A DNA stretch of 64,000 bases, taken from NCBI GenBank assembly GCA_029237695.1, contig CM055272.1:36094791-36158790 (forward strand). The letters are read 5' to 3'. A program made the translations under genes and the position numbers. This DNA comes from Conchocele bisecta (Eukaryota; Mollusca; Bivalvia; Lucinida; Thyasiridae). The notes below the pieces were generated by a model. That model was not told the origin of the DNA. It did not search any database and saw only the letters and a list, made by a program, of their open reading frames with translations. This document shows positions 1 through 11,900 of the stretch, in pieces. Numbering within the stretch: position 1 is the first letter of the stretch; the number at the start of each line of letters is the position of its first letter.

Positions 1-66
1 TAAAATGGAGGTCATCGCTAATCCAAGATGGCCGCCGTCTAAAAATAGCATAAATTCTTAAAAAAA
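1..66 (-). repeat. fragment of the gatggcggccatcttggat core repeat
   Basis: The reverse complement matches core units at 18200-18260 and 26030-26095 almost exactly. It is cut by the window edge. Confidence 0.85.
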
Positions 67-480
67 AATTAACGTACGTCTGGTTAAATTTTTTGGTTAA
101 AATTTTTTCGTTATACATCTCTGCAACTGCTTCGCCCATTACCTTGAAACTTCACATTGGTGTTTATCATCGTCCATATTTTCATTCTAACCCCCAACCG
201 TGCGGCCCCTGTGATCACTGTCAAGGTCGAATTACTTTGAATTTATTTGTTAAAGTTTTTTCGTTTGTTAAAGTTTTTTCGTGTACTATATCTCTGCAAC
301 TGCTTTACCCATTACCTTGATACTTCACATGGGTGTTTATCATCATTGTCGCACCCGCTTGCGGAAAGCGCGATATCGTCGGCATTTTGGCATCCGTCCG
401 TCCGTACGTCCGTACGTCCGAGTGTCCGAGTGTCCGGTTAAAGTTTTTTCGTTAAAGTTTTTCCATCTACTATATCTATT
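67..480 (-). mobile_element. core-repeat element with (GTCC)n tract, CvA/pearl-like
   Basis: Two ~170 bp related units (ctctgcaactgcttc... at 118 and 290) are followed by a cttgcggaaagcg terminal motif and a tract of gtccgtacgtccg. It is the reverse orientation of the elements at 23395-24360 and 40440-41470. Confidence 0.7.
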
Positions 481-619
481 TTTTTAGTGTCCATGCCTCG
501 CCCCAAGACGCGACATGCAGGCCACGGCCATCTAGTCTACAAAAAGTGGGTATAATTACGTTATCCAAGTGTCCATGCTTGGAAAAAACCTGGCCTTCGT
601 GGCTTTGCCTCGTTTCTTG

Positions 620-837
620 TTATTATACTGAATTTATTACATTATCACAGCCATTTTGGCTGTGATAATGTAATAAATTCAGTATAATAATTCTGCATAC
701 ATGTACTTTTAATCATCAAATATCTGCAACGGTGAGTTCTATATGAAATAATGCATTTCGGGAAAAATAAATGATTACTCCCTCAAAGTATACTTTGCGA
801 GATAAGTCTACTTTGCAATTTTGATGAAATCGGCTAC
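620..837. mobile_element. Fam-A hairpin MITE, half copy
   Basis: It has the 71-bp near-perfect central palindrome (620-690, ttattatactgaatttatta arms) and one terminal arm ending cgGGCTAc. The other arm is missing. Confidence 0.85.
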
Positions 838-1166
838 TGGTTTGGCCCTCACATACGTTTTTGGCATTTTATATGTGACAGTTGAATCTGGTTATACCCC
901 TTATGTGAGTATTACGATATTCGTAATCCTATTTTAGGGGAAGGGGCCAAGTGACTTTGGTGTGGTATGAACCTGGCACCAGGTCAGGTTATTCTAATTT
1001 CAGGGCTGAATATATTTGTTCTTTATGTAAATATTCCGTTCTGATTTTGGGATTTTCCCCCCAATGCAGCAGGTTAAAACGGGATCGAACCCGTTTGCCC
1101 GGCCTTACATGACCTTAGCTGTTGATAGGCCGTTAAACACTAATAAACAAACAAACAAACAAACAG
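838..1166 (-). mobile_element. Fam-S SINE-like element
   Basis: It contains aatttcagggctgaatata, a cgggatcgaacccgt motif (a Pol III box B-like GGTTCGATCCC on the minus strand), and ends at tgttgataggccgttaaac followed by (aaac)n. Related copies lie at 3205, 4515, 5985, 8478 and 51655. Confidence 0.7.
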
Positions 1167-1646
1167 ACCCTGCTGATGGAATAGCTCTTATTTAATAAGT
1201 TAACTGTTCAATTAAAAAACTAACCTGTCATGTCACTGGATAGTTCTGCTTCAAGTTTAATACCAATTTTCTATGCTGATCCAGTATGCAGTTCGCCATT
1301 TTTGTTTAGCAGATGCGCAGCATTAGCAGAAAAATATGTGACATTGCAAACACGCATGTGATGTCATACATCATACAATTTACGTCACTTACTGACGTCA
1401 GAACGTTATGACATTTTACCTGCACAGACGTCTTTGAACTGCCTTGCATATTCAGGAAATTTTGACTGAATATGAGGATGTTAATGACATATATATTTGT
1501 TTGGAAAGGTGTGCAGAATACACCATTGTACATGTTTTGCAATATTTGTCTGCAAAAACTTGTTTTGACAGTGCATTGGAGACGATTCTGATGTGCTGTT
1601 GAAATATGCCTTAATAAGAAATAAGACAAATATGAAAATCAGCAGA

Positions 1647-1757
1647 TGGTAATACTCTGTTCTCACATTTTAAGGGTAATATTCTGTTCTCACATTTTAA
1701 GGGTAATATTCTGTTCTCACATTTTAAGGGTAATATTCTGTTCTCACATTTTAAGTA
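1647..1757. repeat. 27-bp tandem repeat, four units
   Basis: The unit is gggtaatattctgttctcac plus attttaa, nearly identical four times. Confidence 0.9.
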
Positions 1758-1768
1758 TTAAGTCAGAG

Positions 1769-1928
1769 CTCCAGTTAAGGTGCGTAATTTGGGGACAAAT
1801 TTCTTATTTCTCTATCAAAAATGGCATGCTGGGAGTGCTTTAGAAAATAGGACTCCCAACTTGCCATTTTTGGTGAAGAAAAATTTCACCACAAATTGAA
1901 CAAATTACGCACCTTAACTGGAGTTCTG
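1769..1928. repeat. 160-bp inverted repeat
   Basis: Arms start ctccagttaaggtgcgtaat and end with its complement, around a gggagt/actccc centre. The tips resemble the ends of the repeat at 63168-63532. Confidence 0.8.
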
Positions 1929-2234
1929 TTAAGTTATTTAAATTTTTAATATTTTGTTATATTATATTTATACATTTACTAGGTAGATCTGAGAAATTAG
2001 CTGGTTTACTATATCAGTCAGTTATACATTTATTCAGGGATAATTTTACAGGGTGAAGTGGCGAAATTCTCTTCCTAAATTGTGTGACTTCTCCCTATTT
2101 TGAGTTGAGGGAGAAGTTTTTCACTACCGGTATATAAAACAGAAATTTTTGAAAAAATGGTATATTTTCTAAAAACAATTAGTGAAAACTTCTCCCTATT
2201 TTAAAGGGCTAGCTTGATCCCTGTTTATTGTAGT

Positions 2235-2662
2235 AAAAACCAGGAACCCACTTTTCCGACATTTCGGCAAAAGGCTTTTATCAAGGAATTATATTCTACT
2301 GAACGCTAAGTTGCATCCCTTTAAGATTTCCAAAATGGATGCCACTTAGCGCTCAGTAGAAACTAATTTCTTGATAAAGGCCTTGTGCCGAAACGTCGGA
2401 AAAGTGGGTTCCTGGGGCCCGTTTCACTAAACTTTGTACAACTAAAATGTTCGTAAGTGCAAAATTATGATTTCACATTAACAGTGTTTTCTTGTATTAA
2501 CACTTATTGGATTTACATTTATTGAGCATAGGCTGCATATGCAGCCTGTGCTCAATAAATGTAAATCCATCAATTGAACTTTACAGGCGATCCTAAATTT
2601 GCACTTGCGAACACTTTAGTCGTAGGAAGTTTAGTGAAACGGACACCAGGTTTTTGCTGAAT
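2235..2662. mobile_element. hairpin element interrupted by a Fam-B MITE
   Basis: The outer arms aaaaaccaggaacccacttt and its complement are split at 2416-2649 by Fam-B (gggcccgtttcactaaac ends, cttatgc-type palindromic centre with ttgagcataggctgcatatg). Confidence 0.8.
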
Positions 2663-3204
2663 TGTTGAACATATAGTATTATTGCAGAAAGATTACTATT
2701 ATTGTAGTAAAATTTATACATTTTGAGATCTGAGAAATCCTTGTATGAAAAGGATTCATGGTTTGTATGTTTAATTTTGTGCTGGTCTGCTGCATAAGTG
2801 AGTCATTTGGTGTGATACAAACCGGTAGATAACAAATTTTTCACCGGCTCTATATTATCGATAATTGCAATTTTTCACCGATGCTGATTTCGAAAAATGA
2901 GATACGAAAGTGACGGAAATATCAGAGCAATTTGAACATCATGTATGGAATTTATTGTGAAAAAAATATCGATTATCAACAGAATATGCAAACATTTATT
3001 CTGGAAAATGCATATAAATATATGTGTAGAGTCTACGGCCAGTATAGCCCCAGATCAGCTTTCGCATATGCGCATCTGATCAGGGCCTATGCTGTTCGCC
3101 ATTCTGTCAATCAGGCATTCTTATCTCCCTTTAAAATTGGATTTGACCAAGATGAAATTGTGGAAGTGTGTAGAATGATCAGTACATTTGTCAGAAATAT
3201 GTTG
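2663..3204. other. no gene seen
   Basis: AT-rich DNA. The open frame at 2932-3237 overlaps sequence resembling dispersed repeats (gatcagggcctatgctgttc) and has no domain I recognise. Confidence 0.5.
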
Positions 3205-4136
3205 TGGGTGGTTGGTCGGGCGAACGCGACTGCGTAAATTAACGGTAGGTAGGGGTTCCTCCTTATAGGAATCACGATTTGCCTGGTTTAGCGCTCAGGT
3301 ACGTTCTTATCTTTGGCTCTTTTGTTACCTGGGAGTCAAATTGGGTTATTGCCCAAGATTTTTACTGATCCTACTGCTTTTGGCCAAGTCTGGTGTGGCG
3401 AGGACCTGGCATCAGATCTGGATTATTCTGATTTCAGGACTGAATATATAGATTTTTATGCCACCGGGTTTCAAAGAAACGGGTGGCATATAGTGTTTGG
3501 ACCGTCCGTCCGTCTGTCTGTCTGTCTGTCTGTCCGTCCGTCCGTCCGTCCGTCCGTCCGTCACACTTTTCGGTTAACCACTTTGTCACAGTTTCTCAAA
3601 CTGGCCATAGCATCTACATAAGTTGCTTAATCTCTTCAATACTTCAACACTTCATTCATTGGTATGTGTGCCACACCTGCCTTTTCATAATTTATATGGC
3701 CTTCGCCTTTTTACCTTCACCAGGTTACTTAAATGACTTAACAATTTTGGTTAACCAGTTCGTCACAGTTTCTCAAACTGGCCATATCATCTACATAAGT
3801 TGCTTAATCGCTTCAATACTTCAACACTTCATTCATTGGTATGTGTGCCACACCTGCCTTTTCATAATTTATATGACCTTCGCCTTTTCACCTTCACCAG
3901 GTTACTTAAATGACTTAACCACTTTGTCACAGTTTCTCAAATATGCTGCAGGTGGCATCCACGTTCGACAGACGCAGTTCTTGTTTATTGTAAATATTCA
4001 GTTCTGATTTTGAGATTTTCCCCCCATTTGAACATGTAATATATGTGATTTAGTACTAAACCCATTCACCCGGCCTTAAATGAACTTAGCTGTTGATAGG
4101 CCGTTAAACTCCAACTAACAAACAAACAAACAGAAA
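3205..4136. mobile_element. Fam-S element split by a core-repeat insertion
   Basis: Fam-S sequence breaks after gaatatatag at 3449 and resumes at about 3985 (tgtttattgtaaatattcag). The insert starts with a ccaccgggtttc/gaaacgggtgg hairpin, has (TCCG/TCTG)n at 3500-3563, then a 178-bp unit twice plus a partial third. Confidence 0.75.
3571..3935. repeat. 178-bp direct repeat, two units
   Basis: ggttaaccactttgtcacag at 3571 recurs at 3749 with high identity throughout; a third start is at about 3918. Confidence 0.88.
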
Positions 4137-4212
4137 TATTCTACGGTACATGTTCTCAGCTGGCAGTCAATGCGTCCCTTTTCTCCCGTCAGAGCCACAT
4201 TCATAATATGAT

Positions 4213-4450
4213 CTGTAGCCGATTTCACCAAAATTGCTAAGCATACTTATCTAGCTAAGTATACTTTGAGGGAGTAATCATTTATGTTTCCCGAAATGCA
4301 TTATTTCATATAGAACTTCCGACTGCATATATTTGATGATTAAAAGTATGCAGAATTATTATACTGAATGTATTACATTATCACAGCCAAAATGGCTGTG
4401 ATAATGTAATAAATTCAGTATAATAAAAATTAATAATAATAAATTTATCC
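4213..4450. mobile_element. Fam-A hairpin MITE, one end lost
   Basis: It starts CTG/TAGCCGATTTCACC, has the central palindrome, and lacks the right terminal arm, which is replaced by ggtacatgcccacgcagtag (Fam-H type). Confidence 0.85.
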
Positions 4451-4514
4451 GTAAAGGTACATGCCCACGCAGTAGGTTATAATATAGTGATACAGATACT
4501 TTTGTATATGCTGT

Positions 4515-4983
4515 ACGTATGAAGTGGGTGGTGGTCAGGCGAATGTGACGGCGTAAATTAACGGTATTCGTTCCTCCTTATAGGAATCACGATTTGCCTG
4601 GTTTGGCCATCATGTACGTTTTTTTCTTTGGCTCTTTTGTTACCTGGGAGTTGAATTGGGTTATTGCCTATTATAAAAGTAGTGTAAAATATTATTACTG
4701 ATTCTACTGCTTTTGGGTGGGGCCAAGTGATTCTGGTGTGGCGAGGACCTGTCATCAGATCAGGGTTATTCTGATTTCAGGGCTGAATATATAGTTTTGT
4801 TATTGTAAATATTCAGTTCTGATTTTGGGATTTCCCCCACCCCCCCCCCCCCTTTTGTATATGTACTTGAACATGTACATGTACTTGTACAGGTAATATA
4901 TGGGATTTAGTACTAAACCCATTGACCCGGCCTTAAATTACCTTAGCTGTTGATAGGCCGTTAAACCCCAACAAACAAACAAA
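4515..4983 (-). mobile_element. Fam-S SINE-like element without insertion
   Basis: It runs from gtggtcaggcgaatgtgac through ttcagggctgaatatatagt to tgttgataggccgttaaac and (aaac)n. It supplies the empty site for the insertions in the copies at 3205 and 5985. Confidence 0.7.
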
Positions 4984-4999
4984 CTACGTTTGACATTTT

Positions 5000-5400
5000 C
5001 TGGCAAAATAAACATTAATTCACTATTACCCCACGTATTGATTGGCATTATTTTATTTTATTTTAGACAAAAATTTTCACACTGATATCTGGGGCGATAA
5101 CCGTGGTGTTTCCTTAAAATGTTAACGGACATTATTATTTATTCTCTGTATATATTTTTTTATGTGCATTGATCACTATCAGTAAAATAAATATTACTAA
5201 ATTATTAAATGTATGTCTGTTTTCAGGGCATGTACCTTTAAATTGAATATTTCTCCCACAAGATAAGTGAAATATGGTGAAATCAGCTACTGATTTGACA
5301 TATATTTGTATGTAAACTATCATTGTCTCACTGTAATTGTATTTTGTACATGTACATGCATATGGATGGTGGTAATTGATATAGGCAGTAATTTATAGAA
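5000..5400. repeat. Fam-H related sequence
   Basis: It shares tctggcaaaataaacattaa, gatatctggggcgataacc and gttaacggacatta with 7440-7600 and, inverted, 22030-22110. Confidence 0.6.
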
Positions 5401-5409
5401 ATATATTAC

Positions 5410-5770
5410 ATGCTACCCAGTGATTTACCGTGATTCTGGAGGGATTTATTTCCTTGAAGGAAATATTTCCATCTAGACTTTCTCGAGACGTAATTGACGT
5501 TTTGACGTCATTTCCGGCGAAGAAATTCATACACTAACATGAAATTTTTTAATTCTGACAATGTTATATGCTGGTCTAAGAGCAAGTTTTTCGAAGAGCC
5601 TGTAATATACATATAACTACCATTTTTTTTTGAAATACCGGATTTATTTCCCTTGACATCTGTAAATCCGACAAAGAAACTCGTGCTCCGCACGAGTTTC
5701 TTTATCGGATTTCCAGATCTCTCGGGAAATAAATCTGATATTTCAAAATGGTAATTGAATAAACTCTATA
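5410..5770. repeat. dispersed hairpin repeat (copy at 49795-50055)
   Basis: Shared landmarks are acccagtgatttaccgtgat, gacgtcatttccggcgaaga and the end gaataaactctatat. A long hairpin lies at 5633-5745 (gaaactcgtgc/gcacgagtttc core). Confidence 0.75.
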
Positions 5771-5984
5771 TATTTGTTAATACTGAAGATCTGAGAATTC
5801 CTGGCAACTAATGTCGCTATTGTTGGACACCTACAGGTTGGTCGTTTCACCAACCCGATTGAGAATATCAGGTGAATGTCATTTAATACCAAGCTTATCG
5901 GGCAAGGCGTGCATGAAGTCCCATGACGTTACCAAATGGTGTCCGTGTAATGTCGAAATGTATACAAATCTGCATACTTTTCAA

Positions 5985-6675
5985 GGAGGGGTGGGTGGTT
6001 GTCGGGCGAACACGACGGCGTAATTTAATGGTATGAGTTCCTCCTTATATGAATCACAATTGGCCTGGTTTGGTCCTGAGGTACGTTTTTATCTTTGGCT
6101 CTTTTGTTACCTGGGATTTGAATGGGGTTATTGCCCATTATAAAAGTAGTAATATTATTACTGATCCTACTGCTTTTGGGAGGGGGCCAAGTGATTCTGG
6201 TGTGACGAGGACCTGGAACCAGATCAGGATTATTCTCATTTCAGGGCTGAATATATAGTTTTTTGTCTCGCCCGTGAAAACGGAAAGCAAGACTAAGGTT
6301 TTGCTTTTCCGGAGTCGTCGTCGTCATCATTCAATGTTAAGTTTTCGTGTTATGGTCATTACTTCAACACCTTATCCGCTACAGTCATCAAACTTTATAC
6401 ATACCTTTACATGTACTATGATATGTAGATGAATATAGGACTATTCTCGGGGCCCCAGGGTCAATGTCAAGGCCCCAGGGTCAAGGTCAAGGCAGAACAA
6501 GGCGAGACATTTGATTCCACGGAATTATTGTTTATTGTAAATATTCAGTTCTGATTTTTGGGATTTTCCCCCCATTTGTACTTGTACTTGACCGTGTACT
6601 TGTACAGGTAATATATGGGATTAGTACTAAACCCATTGACCCAGCCTTAAATGACCTTAGCTGTTGATAGGCCAT
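5985..6675. mobile_element. Fam-S element split by a second insertion
   Basis: Fam-S breaks after gaatatatag at 6258, the same place as the copy at 3449, and resumes at about 6530 (tgtttattgtaaatattcag). The insert begins tctcgcccgtgaaaacgg and contains ggccccagggtca twice. Confidence 0.7.
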
Positions 6676-6766
6676 TAATATGTCCCACAACATCGATACT
6701 ACAGCAGGACCTAGAAGAGAATATCCAAATACGTAATTGTAATTGGTAAATGGCTAGGATATATGT

Positions 6767-7295
6767 GGCTGTGACTGGAGAAATGGGGCGTATGGGATTT
6801 GTGACCACTGTACCTTCTGTAGCCTATTTCACCAACATTCTAGCAAAGTATACTTTGAGGGAGTAATCATTTATTTTTCCCGAAATGCATTATGTCGTAT
6901 AGAACTAACCACTGCATATCGTTGATGATTAAAAGTATGCGGAATTATTATACTGAATGTATTACATTATCACAGCCAAAATGGCTGTGATAATGTAATA
7001 AATTCAGTATAATAAAAATAATAAATTTATCCTAAAATTGAAAATTTTTCCCTCAAAGTATACTTTGTTAGATAAGTATACTTTGCAATGTTGGTGAAAT
7101 AGGCTACTGATCTAATAGTACCCTCCTGTAGCCTGATAATGATCTACATTGTTTATTAGAAGCATGACAGGTGGTTCATTGATGGTATAGCGAACCGTGC
7201 AGATCCAGATCAGACTGTGCGGATGCACAGTCTAATCTGGATCTACACAGGTCGCAAAACCCATAAGGCCCATTTCTCCAGTCACAGCCACATAT
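6767..7295. mobile_element. Fam-C element interrupted by Fam-A
   Basis: Fam-C ends gtggctgtgactggagaaat and its complement. Fam-A is inserted at 6819-7107 (ctgTAGCC...GGCTActg). The inner region has a hairpin of cagatccagatcagactgtg type. Confidence 0.85.
6819..7107. mobile_element. Fam-A hairpin MITE, full copy inside Fam-C
   Basis: Complete element with ~60 bp terminal arms (containing aagtatactttgagggag) and the central palindrome, flanked on both sides by CTG. Confidence 0.9.
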
Positions 7296-7394
7296 AGGAA
7301 ACATCAAGGGTGTCCGACCTTGGTGAATTAGTTGCTAGTTTATTGTTGCATTTGTCTATGTTATACTGTTATACAAGGCAGTTAATTTGTTAAA

Positions 7395-7880
7395 GGTACA
7401 TGCCCACTCAGTAGGCACAAACTGTTCTTTATATCAGAGAAATCATCCGAGACATTTTCTGGCAAAATAAACATTCATTCACCATTATGCCAGGTACTGA
7501 TTGGCATTAATATACATTTTATATCAGATGTAAATGTCCACACTGATATCAGGGGCGATAACCATGTTTCCTTAAAATGTTAACGGACATTACTATTTAT
7601 TCTCTGTATTTATTTTTTGATGTGCAATGATCATACTTTATAATCTGTCGAAAATATTTATTTTTTCAGGTGACGCATTTAATTTGTATAAATAATTAAA
7701 CAATATCATGCCTCATTTGCATATGAAAATAGCCTGATACCACCGCGAGTCACTATCAGCAAAATAAGTATTACAAAATGATTATATATGTATAGCGGGC
7801 ACTCGTTAGTTTTAGAAATGGTGGAATAGTGACAGAATTATAACATGTTGCGCCTACTGAGTGGGCATATACCTTTAATA
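7395..7880. mobile_element. Fam-H inverted-repeat element
   Basis: It starts taaaggtacatgcccactca and ends with the complement (tgagtgggcatataccttta). Related copies: 21733-22140 and 55035-55505. Confidence 0.8.
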
Positions 7881-7947
7881 TTTATTCTGCCATGTTACTA
7901 TGAATGTGTTCAGTATTTAGTCGCGAATTAAATCTCACATTGAGGGA

Positions 7948-8022
7948 TGGGTTGTGGCTTAGGGGATATGGCATCAGACTGGAGGTTCAATCCTCACTCT
8001 AGGTGAGACTTTAAACTGTAGT
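7948..8022 (+). repeat. tRNA-like SINE head
   Basis: TGGCTTAGGGG (A-box-like) and GGTTCAATCC (B-box-like) lie about 40 bases apart in a tRNA-sized stretch. There is no full cloverleaf, so this is a SINE or tRNA pseudogene. Confidence 0.5.
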
Positions 8023-8100
8023 CTTGTGATTATATGACCATGGCTGTTCCTTTCACTAAATCTCACACTGATCCATTATGACTTTCACCCCTGAGTAACT

Positions 8101-8405
8101 GTAGCCCATTTCATCAACATTGCAAAGGATACTTTACTAGCAAAGTATACTTTGAGGGAGTAATCATTTCTTTTTCATGAAATACATTATTTCATATAGA
8201 ACTAACAAATGCATATATTTCATGATTAAAAGTATGCAGAATTATTATACTGAATTTATTACATTATCACAGCCATTTTGGCTGTGATAATGTAAAAAAT
8301 TCAGTATAATAAAACTTAATAAATTTATCATAAAATTGAAAATTTCTCCCTCAAAGTATACTTTGCTAGATAAGTATACTTTGCAATGTTCATGAAATCG
8401 GCTAC
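8101..8405. mobile_element. Fam-A hairpin MITE, full copy
   Basis: Flanks are CTG on the left and CAG on the right. The central palindrome has the cagccattttggctg version. Confidence 0.9.
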
Positions 8406-8477
8406 AGGTATAGAGACTGGTCATGGCAGGGTTGATTGTCTTCATGCGAAGGGTAAGTTTAACGAGAAAATACGTAA

Positions 8478-8612
8478 GAGTTGAATCCGGTTATACCGAT
8501 TATAAAAGTAGTAAGCTTAGTACTAATACTTTTAGGGAGTGTGGCTAAGTGACTGGTGTGGTAAGGACCTGGCACCAGGTCAGGTTATTCTAATTTCAGG
8601 GCTGAATATATT
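8478..8612 (-). mobile_element. Fam-S fragment
   Basis: It matches the Fam-S middle (ggcaccaggtcaggttattc, ttcagggctgaatatatt) without the aaac tail. Confidence 0.55.
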
Positions 8613-8929
8613 ATTATTTTTTCTTGGGAATGATTCTAAAGTTGTGTCTAGCCATATTTTTGAGAAGGAAAATGGAAAATCAGTAATAATAAGCAGTAGA
8701 TCTCAGCATTGTAAGGGTTAAATCCCATTCATGAATGTATTTTACCCTTACCCATAAATTCCGTGTATTTGCATCATTTGCCACCCATGTAATCAGGCCG
8801 ACAGTCTGCAGGCTGACCTGGTGCTATACTAGTCATAAGGTGCCATTGACAGGAATTTACATTGCCAAAAAATAAACTGTTACTTACAAGTTTTGTTTCT
8901 TATCTTAATTTTATTTGTTGCACAGTTGC

Positions 8930-9500
8930 TAAACCGGACACTCGGGCGAAATGTAGATGTTTAACTGAGATGTATTTAGCTGTTATGTATCTCTGATTAC
9001 GGTGACTTTTCATGATTGCAAAACACTAGAATTTGTCATGAAGCGCTAATATGTCTCGTATACAGTGGAACATCTCCAAACCGGACACCCTGGGGACCTC
9101 CCCAGGGTGTCCGGTTTGGAGAGGTTCCACTGTATTACATCACTGCTTTATTCATGTTAAACCCCATTTAATCAATTAATCAGTTACTCCTGCCTTTAGC
9201 CCTAATTACATTTCTCATTTGTCACTCGTGTATGATGGTGACTGTACATGTATTTGTTAATACATGGGCTTGTGTTTGTAAAACTTCCTACGCTTCCATA
9301 TGCATATACGGTGGAACCTCTCCAAACCGGACACCCTAGGGGGGGGGGAGGTCCCAGGGTGTCCGGTTTGAAGATGTTCCACTGTAAATCAGACGTGTGA
9401 GCACTTCATGACACATTCAGGTGTTTTGCAATCATGAAAAGTCATTGTAATCAGACATCTATTTTCCCGATTGTCATGGTTAGAGGGGTTTCACTGTACT
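8930..9500. mobile_element. composite foldback element with two ccggacaccct hairpins
   Basis: Two short palindromes (about 9064-9134 and 9308-9388: tggaac.tctccaaaccggac arms) lie between longer arms (cttttcatgattgcaaaac near 9007 and its complement near 9425). Confidence 0.75.
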
Positions 9501-9654
9501 GTCCCTGTTTGATTATCTGAGTTCTAAAGGTAGGGAGACTCTTTGGAACCTGTTGTTAGAAAACATCAACAAAATATATTCAAAACGCACATTTATTGTG
9601 TTCACTCATTAGTACCATCTCTCTGAGACGGGTCAGACAACGATCTATATTGCT

Positions 9655-9780
9655 TGTTAGGAGGACGACGGTTGTTTGAGAGATGGAATGGTGAACAATG
9701 CATGCAGATCCTGAATAGACTGTGTGGTTGCACACTGGTCGCAAAACCTATAAGCCCCATTCTCCAGTTTTAGCTACATA
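9655..9780. mobile_element. Fam-C fragment
   Basis: It matches Fam-C through ggtcgcaaaacctataagcc and ends ctccagttttagctacata. Confidence 0.6.
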
Positions 9781-10300
9781 TAAAATGACAAGTGTGTTTT
9801 TGGTATCGTGTAGTCACTTTGAAAGAAGAGAAGTACAAGTAACTCGCATAATAATTCCGTAAACAAACGGTGTGTAGTCCCGCGAAAACCAATGCTTCGC
9901 ATAGCCCAGCCACGCTCCCCCAAACTTGTTTTAGTATGTACTTTCTTAAATATATCAACAAATGGTTTGTAGAAATTTGTATAGTTTATATAGCAAATTA
10001 ATGAATAAGCAGAATTACTTCCCTTGATGAAAGGTTCCTTTAGACAATACCAAAATAGTGTTACCACATATAACTACATAAACTTTTGGGCATAAATAAG
10101 AAAATGACATTTATTTCTCTTAATGTGGCACATCCCTCAGTATGAACCATGTGAAAACATTTGGTCAGTTCCAAGTCATGAACTACTGGAGAAACATAAT
10201 AAGAACAAGAGACCTGCTTAGAAAATTATTTATTTATAAAAGAAAACATGTGACCCACCGTAACGAAATGTGGCCTATTGAAGAATTTATTTATGTTATG
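9780..10300. other. no gene seen
   Basis: AT-rich DNA with short open frames only and no recognisable domain or splice-flanked coding pattern. Confidence 0.5.
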
Positions 10301-10304
10301 GTGC

Positions 10305-10505
10305 TTACACAGGTTGAAGTAAGGGACCGAGGTCTATAAATGCATTATATATGCCTAAAAGCATCAATAAATGGAAAGAAAATAAGCAAAAAATGTATAT
10401 AGAGGGAGTAAAAACATTTAGCTAATTTTTGTTTCACTTATTGATGCTTTTAGGCATATTTAATGTATTTATAGACCTTGGTCTGTTACTTCAACCTGTG
10501 GGTGC
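10305..10505. repeat. inverted repeat, ~68-bp arms
   Basis: cacaggttgaagtaaggga near 10309 pairs with its complement near 10485. tgcctaaaagcatcaataa pairs with ttattgatgcttttaggca. Confidence 0.8.
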
Positions 10506-10659
10506 TTAATGTCGACAGCTAAGGTAATTTTAGGCCATGTTAATGGGGTCGAATCCTTTATGGATGGAGTGTAATTCCTGAAACTCCATTGCAGCCATCT
10601 AAAATGATAATCAGAGGTGTTGGAAATTTCATTTGAACAAATATCCGACTAGAACTCAA

Positions 10660-11060
10660 GGGGCATGATCACGTGGTTACAACAACAACAATGTCGCCCA
10701 CTCCAAAGTAAGTATTATTTGATATTTTCCTTAATATGCAACGTATTTTGATGAAATATGGCACAGCAAACGCGTCTTCATGAGCTGCATTTGGTGGTCT
10801 ATGGAGTTTGGCACAGACTTATGTCGTTTTTGCGAAGAATCAATTTCTGTGTCTCCGACACGGAAATCGATTCTTCGCAAAAAAGACAGAAGTTTGGGCG
10901 AAAATACAGAGACCACCAAATGCAGCTGAACAAGACGCGTTTGATGCGCCATATTTCATCAAAATCCGTTACGTAATAAGGACACTATAAAAGAATACGT
11001 ATTTTGAATCGGTACTTGTTGTTGTTAGTACCACATGATCATACATCTTGTAACTGCAGG
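10660..11060. mobile_element. Fam-D hairpin MITE
   Basis: The ends are catgatcacgtggttacaac and its complement. The centre folds as cgaagaatcaatttc/gaaatcgattcttcg. ctgcatttggtggtct pairs with agaccaccaaatgcag. Copies: 34735-35152 and 62598-63000. Open frames starting MAQQTR are by-products. Confidence 0.88.
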
Positions 11061-11156
11061 GAGATGAAGGTCAACACTGATCACAAAGGAATGTTGAACT
11101 ACCGTTTGTCATGGCGTGTCATATATTTGGTGCTCATTAGTATCATTGGCCATTCT

Positions 11157-11372
11157 CAAATGTGTGTTTTGACTGGAGAAATGGGGCTTATGGGATTTTT
11201 GACAAGTGTAGCTCCTGATCAAATAGCACATTCATGTAGCGTGACAGTAATCTATATTATGTGTTAGAAGTATGATGTGTAATGGCGAACAGTGTAGATC
11301 CTGATCAGGCTGATCTGGATCTACACTTATCTACACAAAACCCATAAACCCCATCTCCAGTCACAGCCACAA
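11157..11372. mobile_element. Fam-C element
   Basis: Ends gactggagaaatggggctta and its complement (ctccagtcacagccac). It carries the tagctcctgatcaaatagca segment. Confidence 0.75.
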
Positions 11373-11424
11373 ATAACTGACATGCACAGACAAAGGCACA
11401 GTCCCTGTCTAACTGGTGACACCA

Positions 11425-11900
11425 GAAACTTGTTAAAACAATCAGTGGCCGCTATCCAAGTTTACCCTATGCCACCCATACAAGAAACACAAATAGTTGT
11501 GGATCTAGTGTTGGTTTGCATAGGGTGTAGTTATAACATTCAGTGGCTGCTATCCTGGTTTAGCATATGCACCCATACAAGAAACACAAATATTTGTGGA
11601 TATACATGTAGTATTGGTTTGCATAGGGCATGGTTAAAACAATCAGTGGCTGCTATCCAAGTTTACCCTATGCAACCTATGAAATAATGCATTTTGACAA
11701 AATAAATGATTACTCCCTCAAAGTACACTTTACTAGATAAGTATGCTTACAAATTTTTGGTGAAATCGACTACTGGTATACTAGAAACGTGAATCTAGTA
11801 TTGGGATGCATTATAAGGGTATGGGTATTACAATCAGTGGCAAAGACAACCACGATCCTGGTTTGCCCTATGCAACCTGATAGCAGAAACAGGACTATAT
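11425..11900. repeat. ~125-bp tandem repeat with an inserted half Fam-A
   Basis: aacaatcagtggctgctatc with catacaagaaacacaaat and ggtttgcatagggt recurs four times. A Fam-A arm lies at 11678-11776. Confidence 0.75.

Noticed and set aside
2932..3237. 101-codon open frame
   Set aside because: It overlaps dispersed-repeat-like sequence, and its 3' end runs into Fam-S. No motif recognised.
10758..10976. Open frames beginning MAQQTR, also at 34837
   Set aside because: They fall within the Fam-D hairpin MITE and recur with each copy; opposing frames exist on both strands because the element is palindromic.
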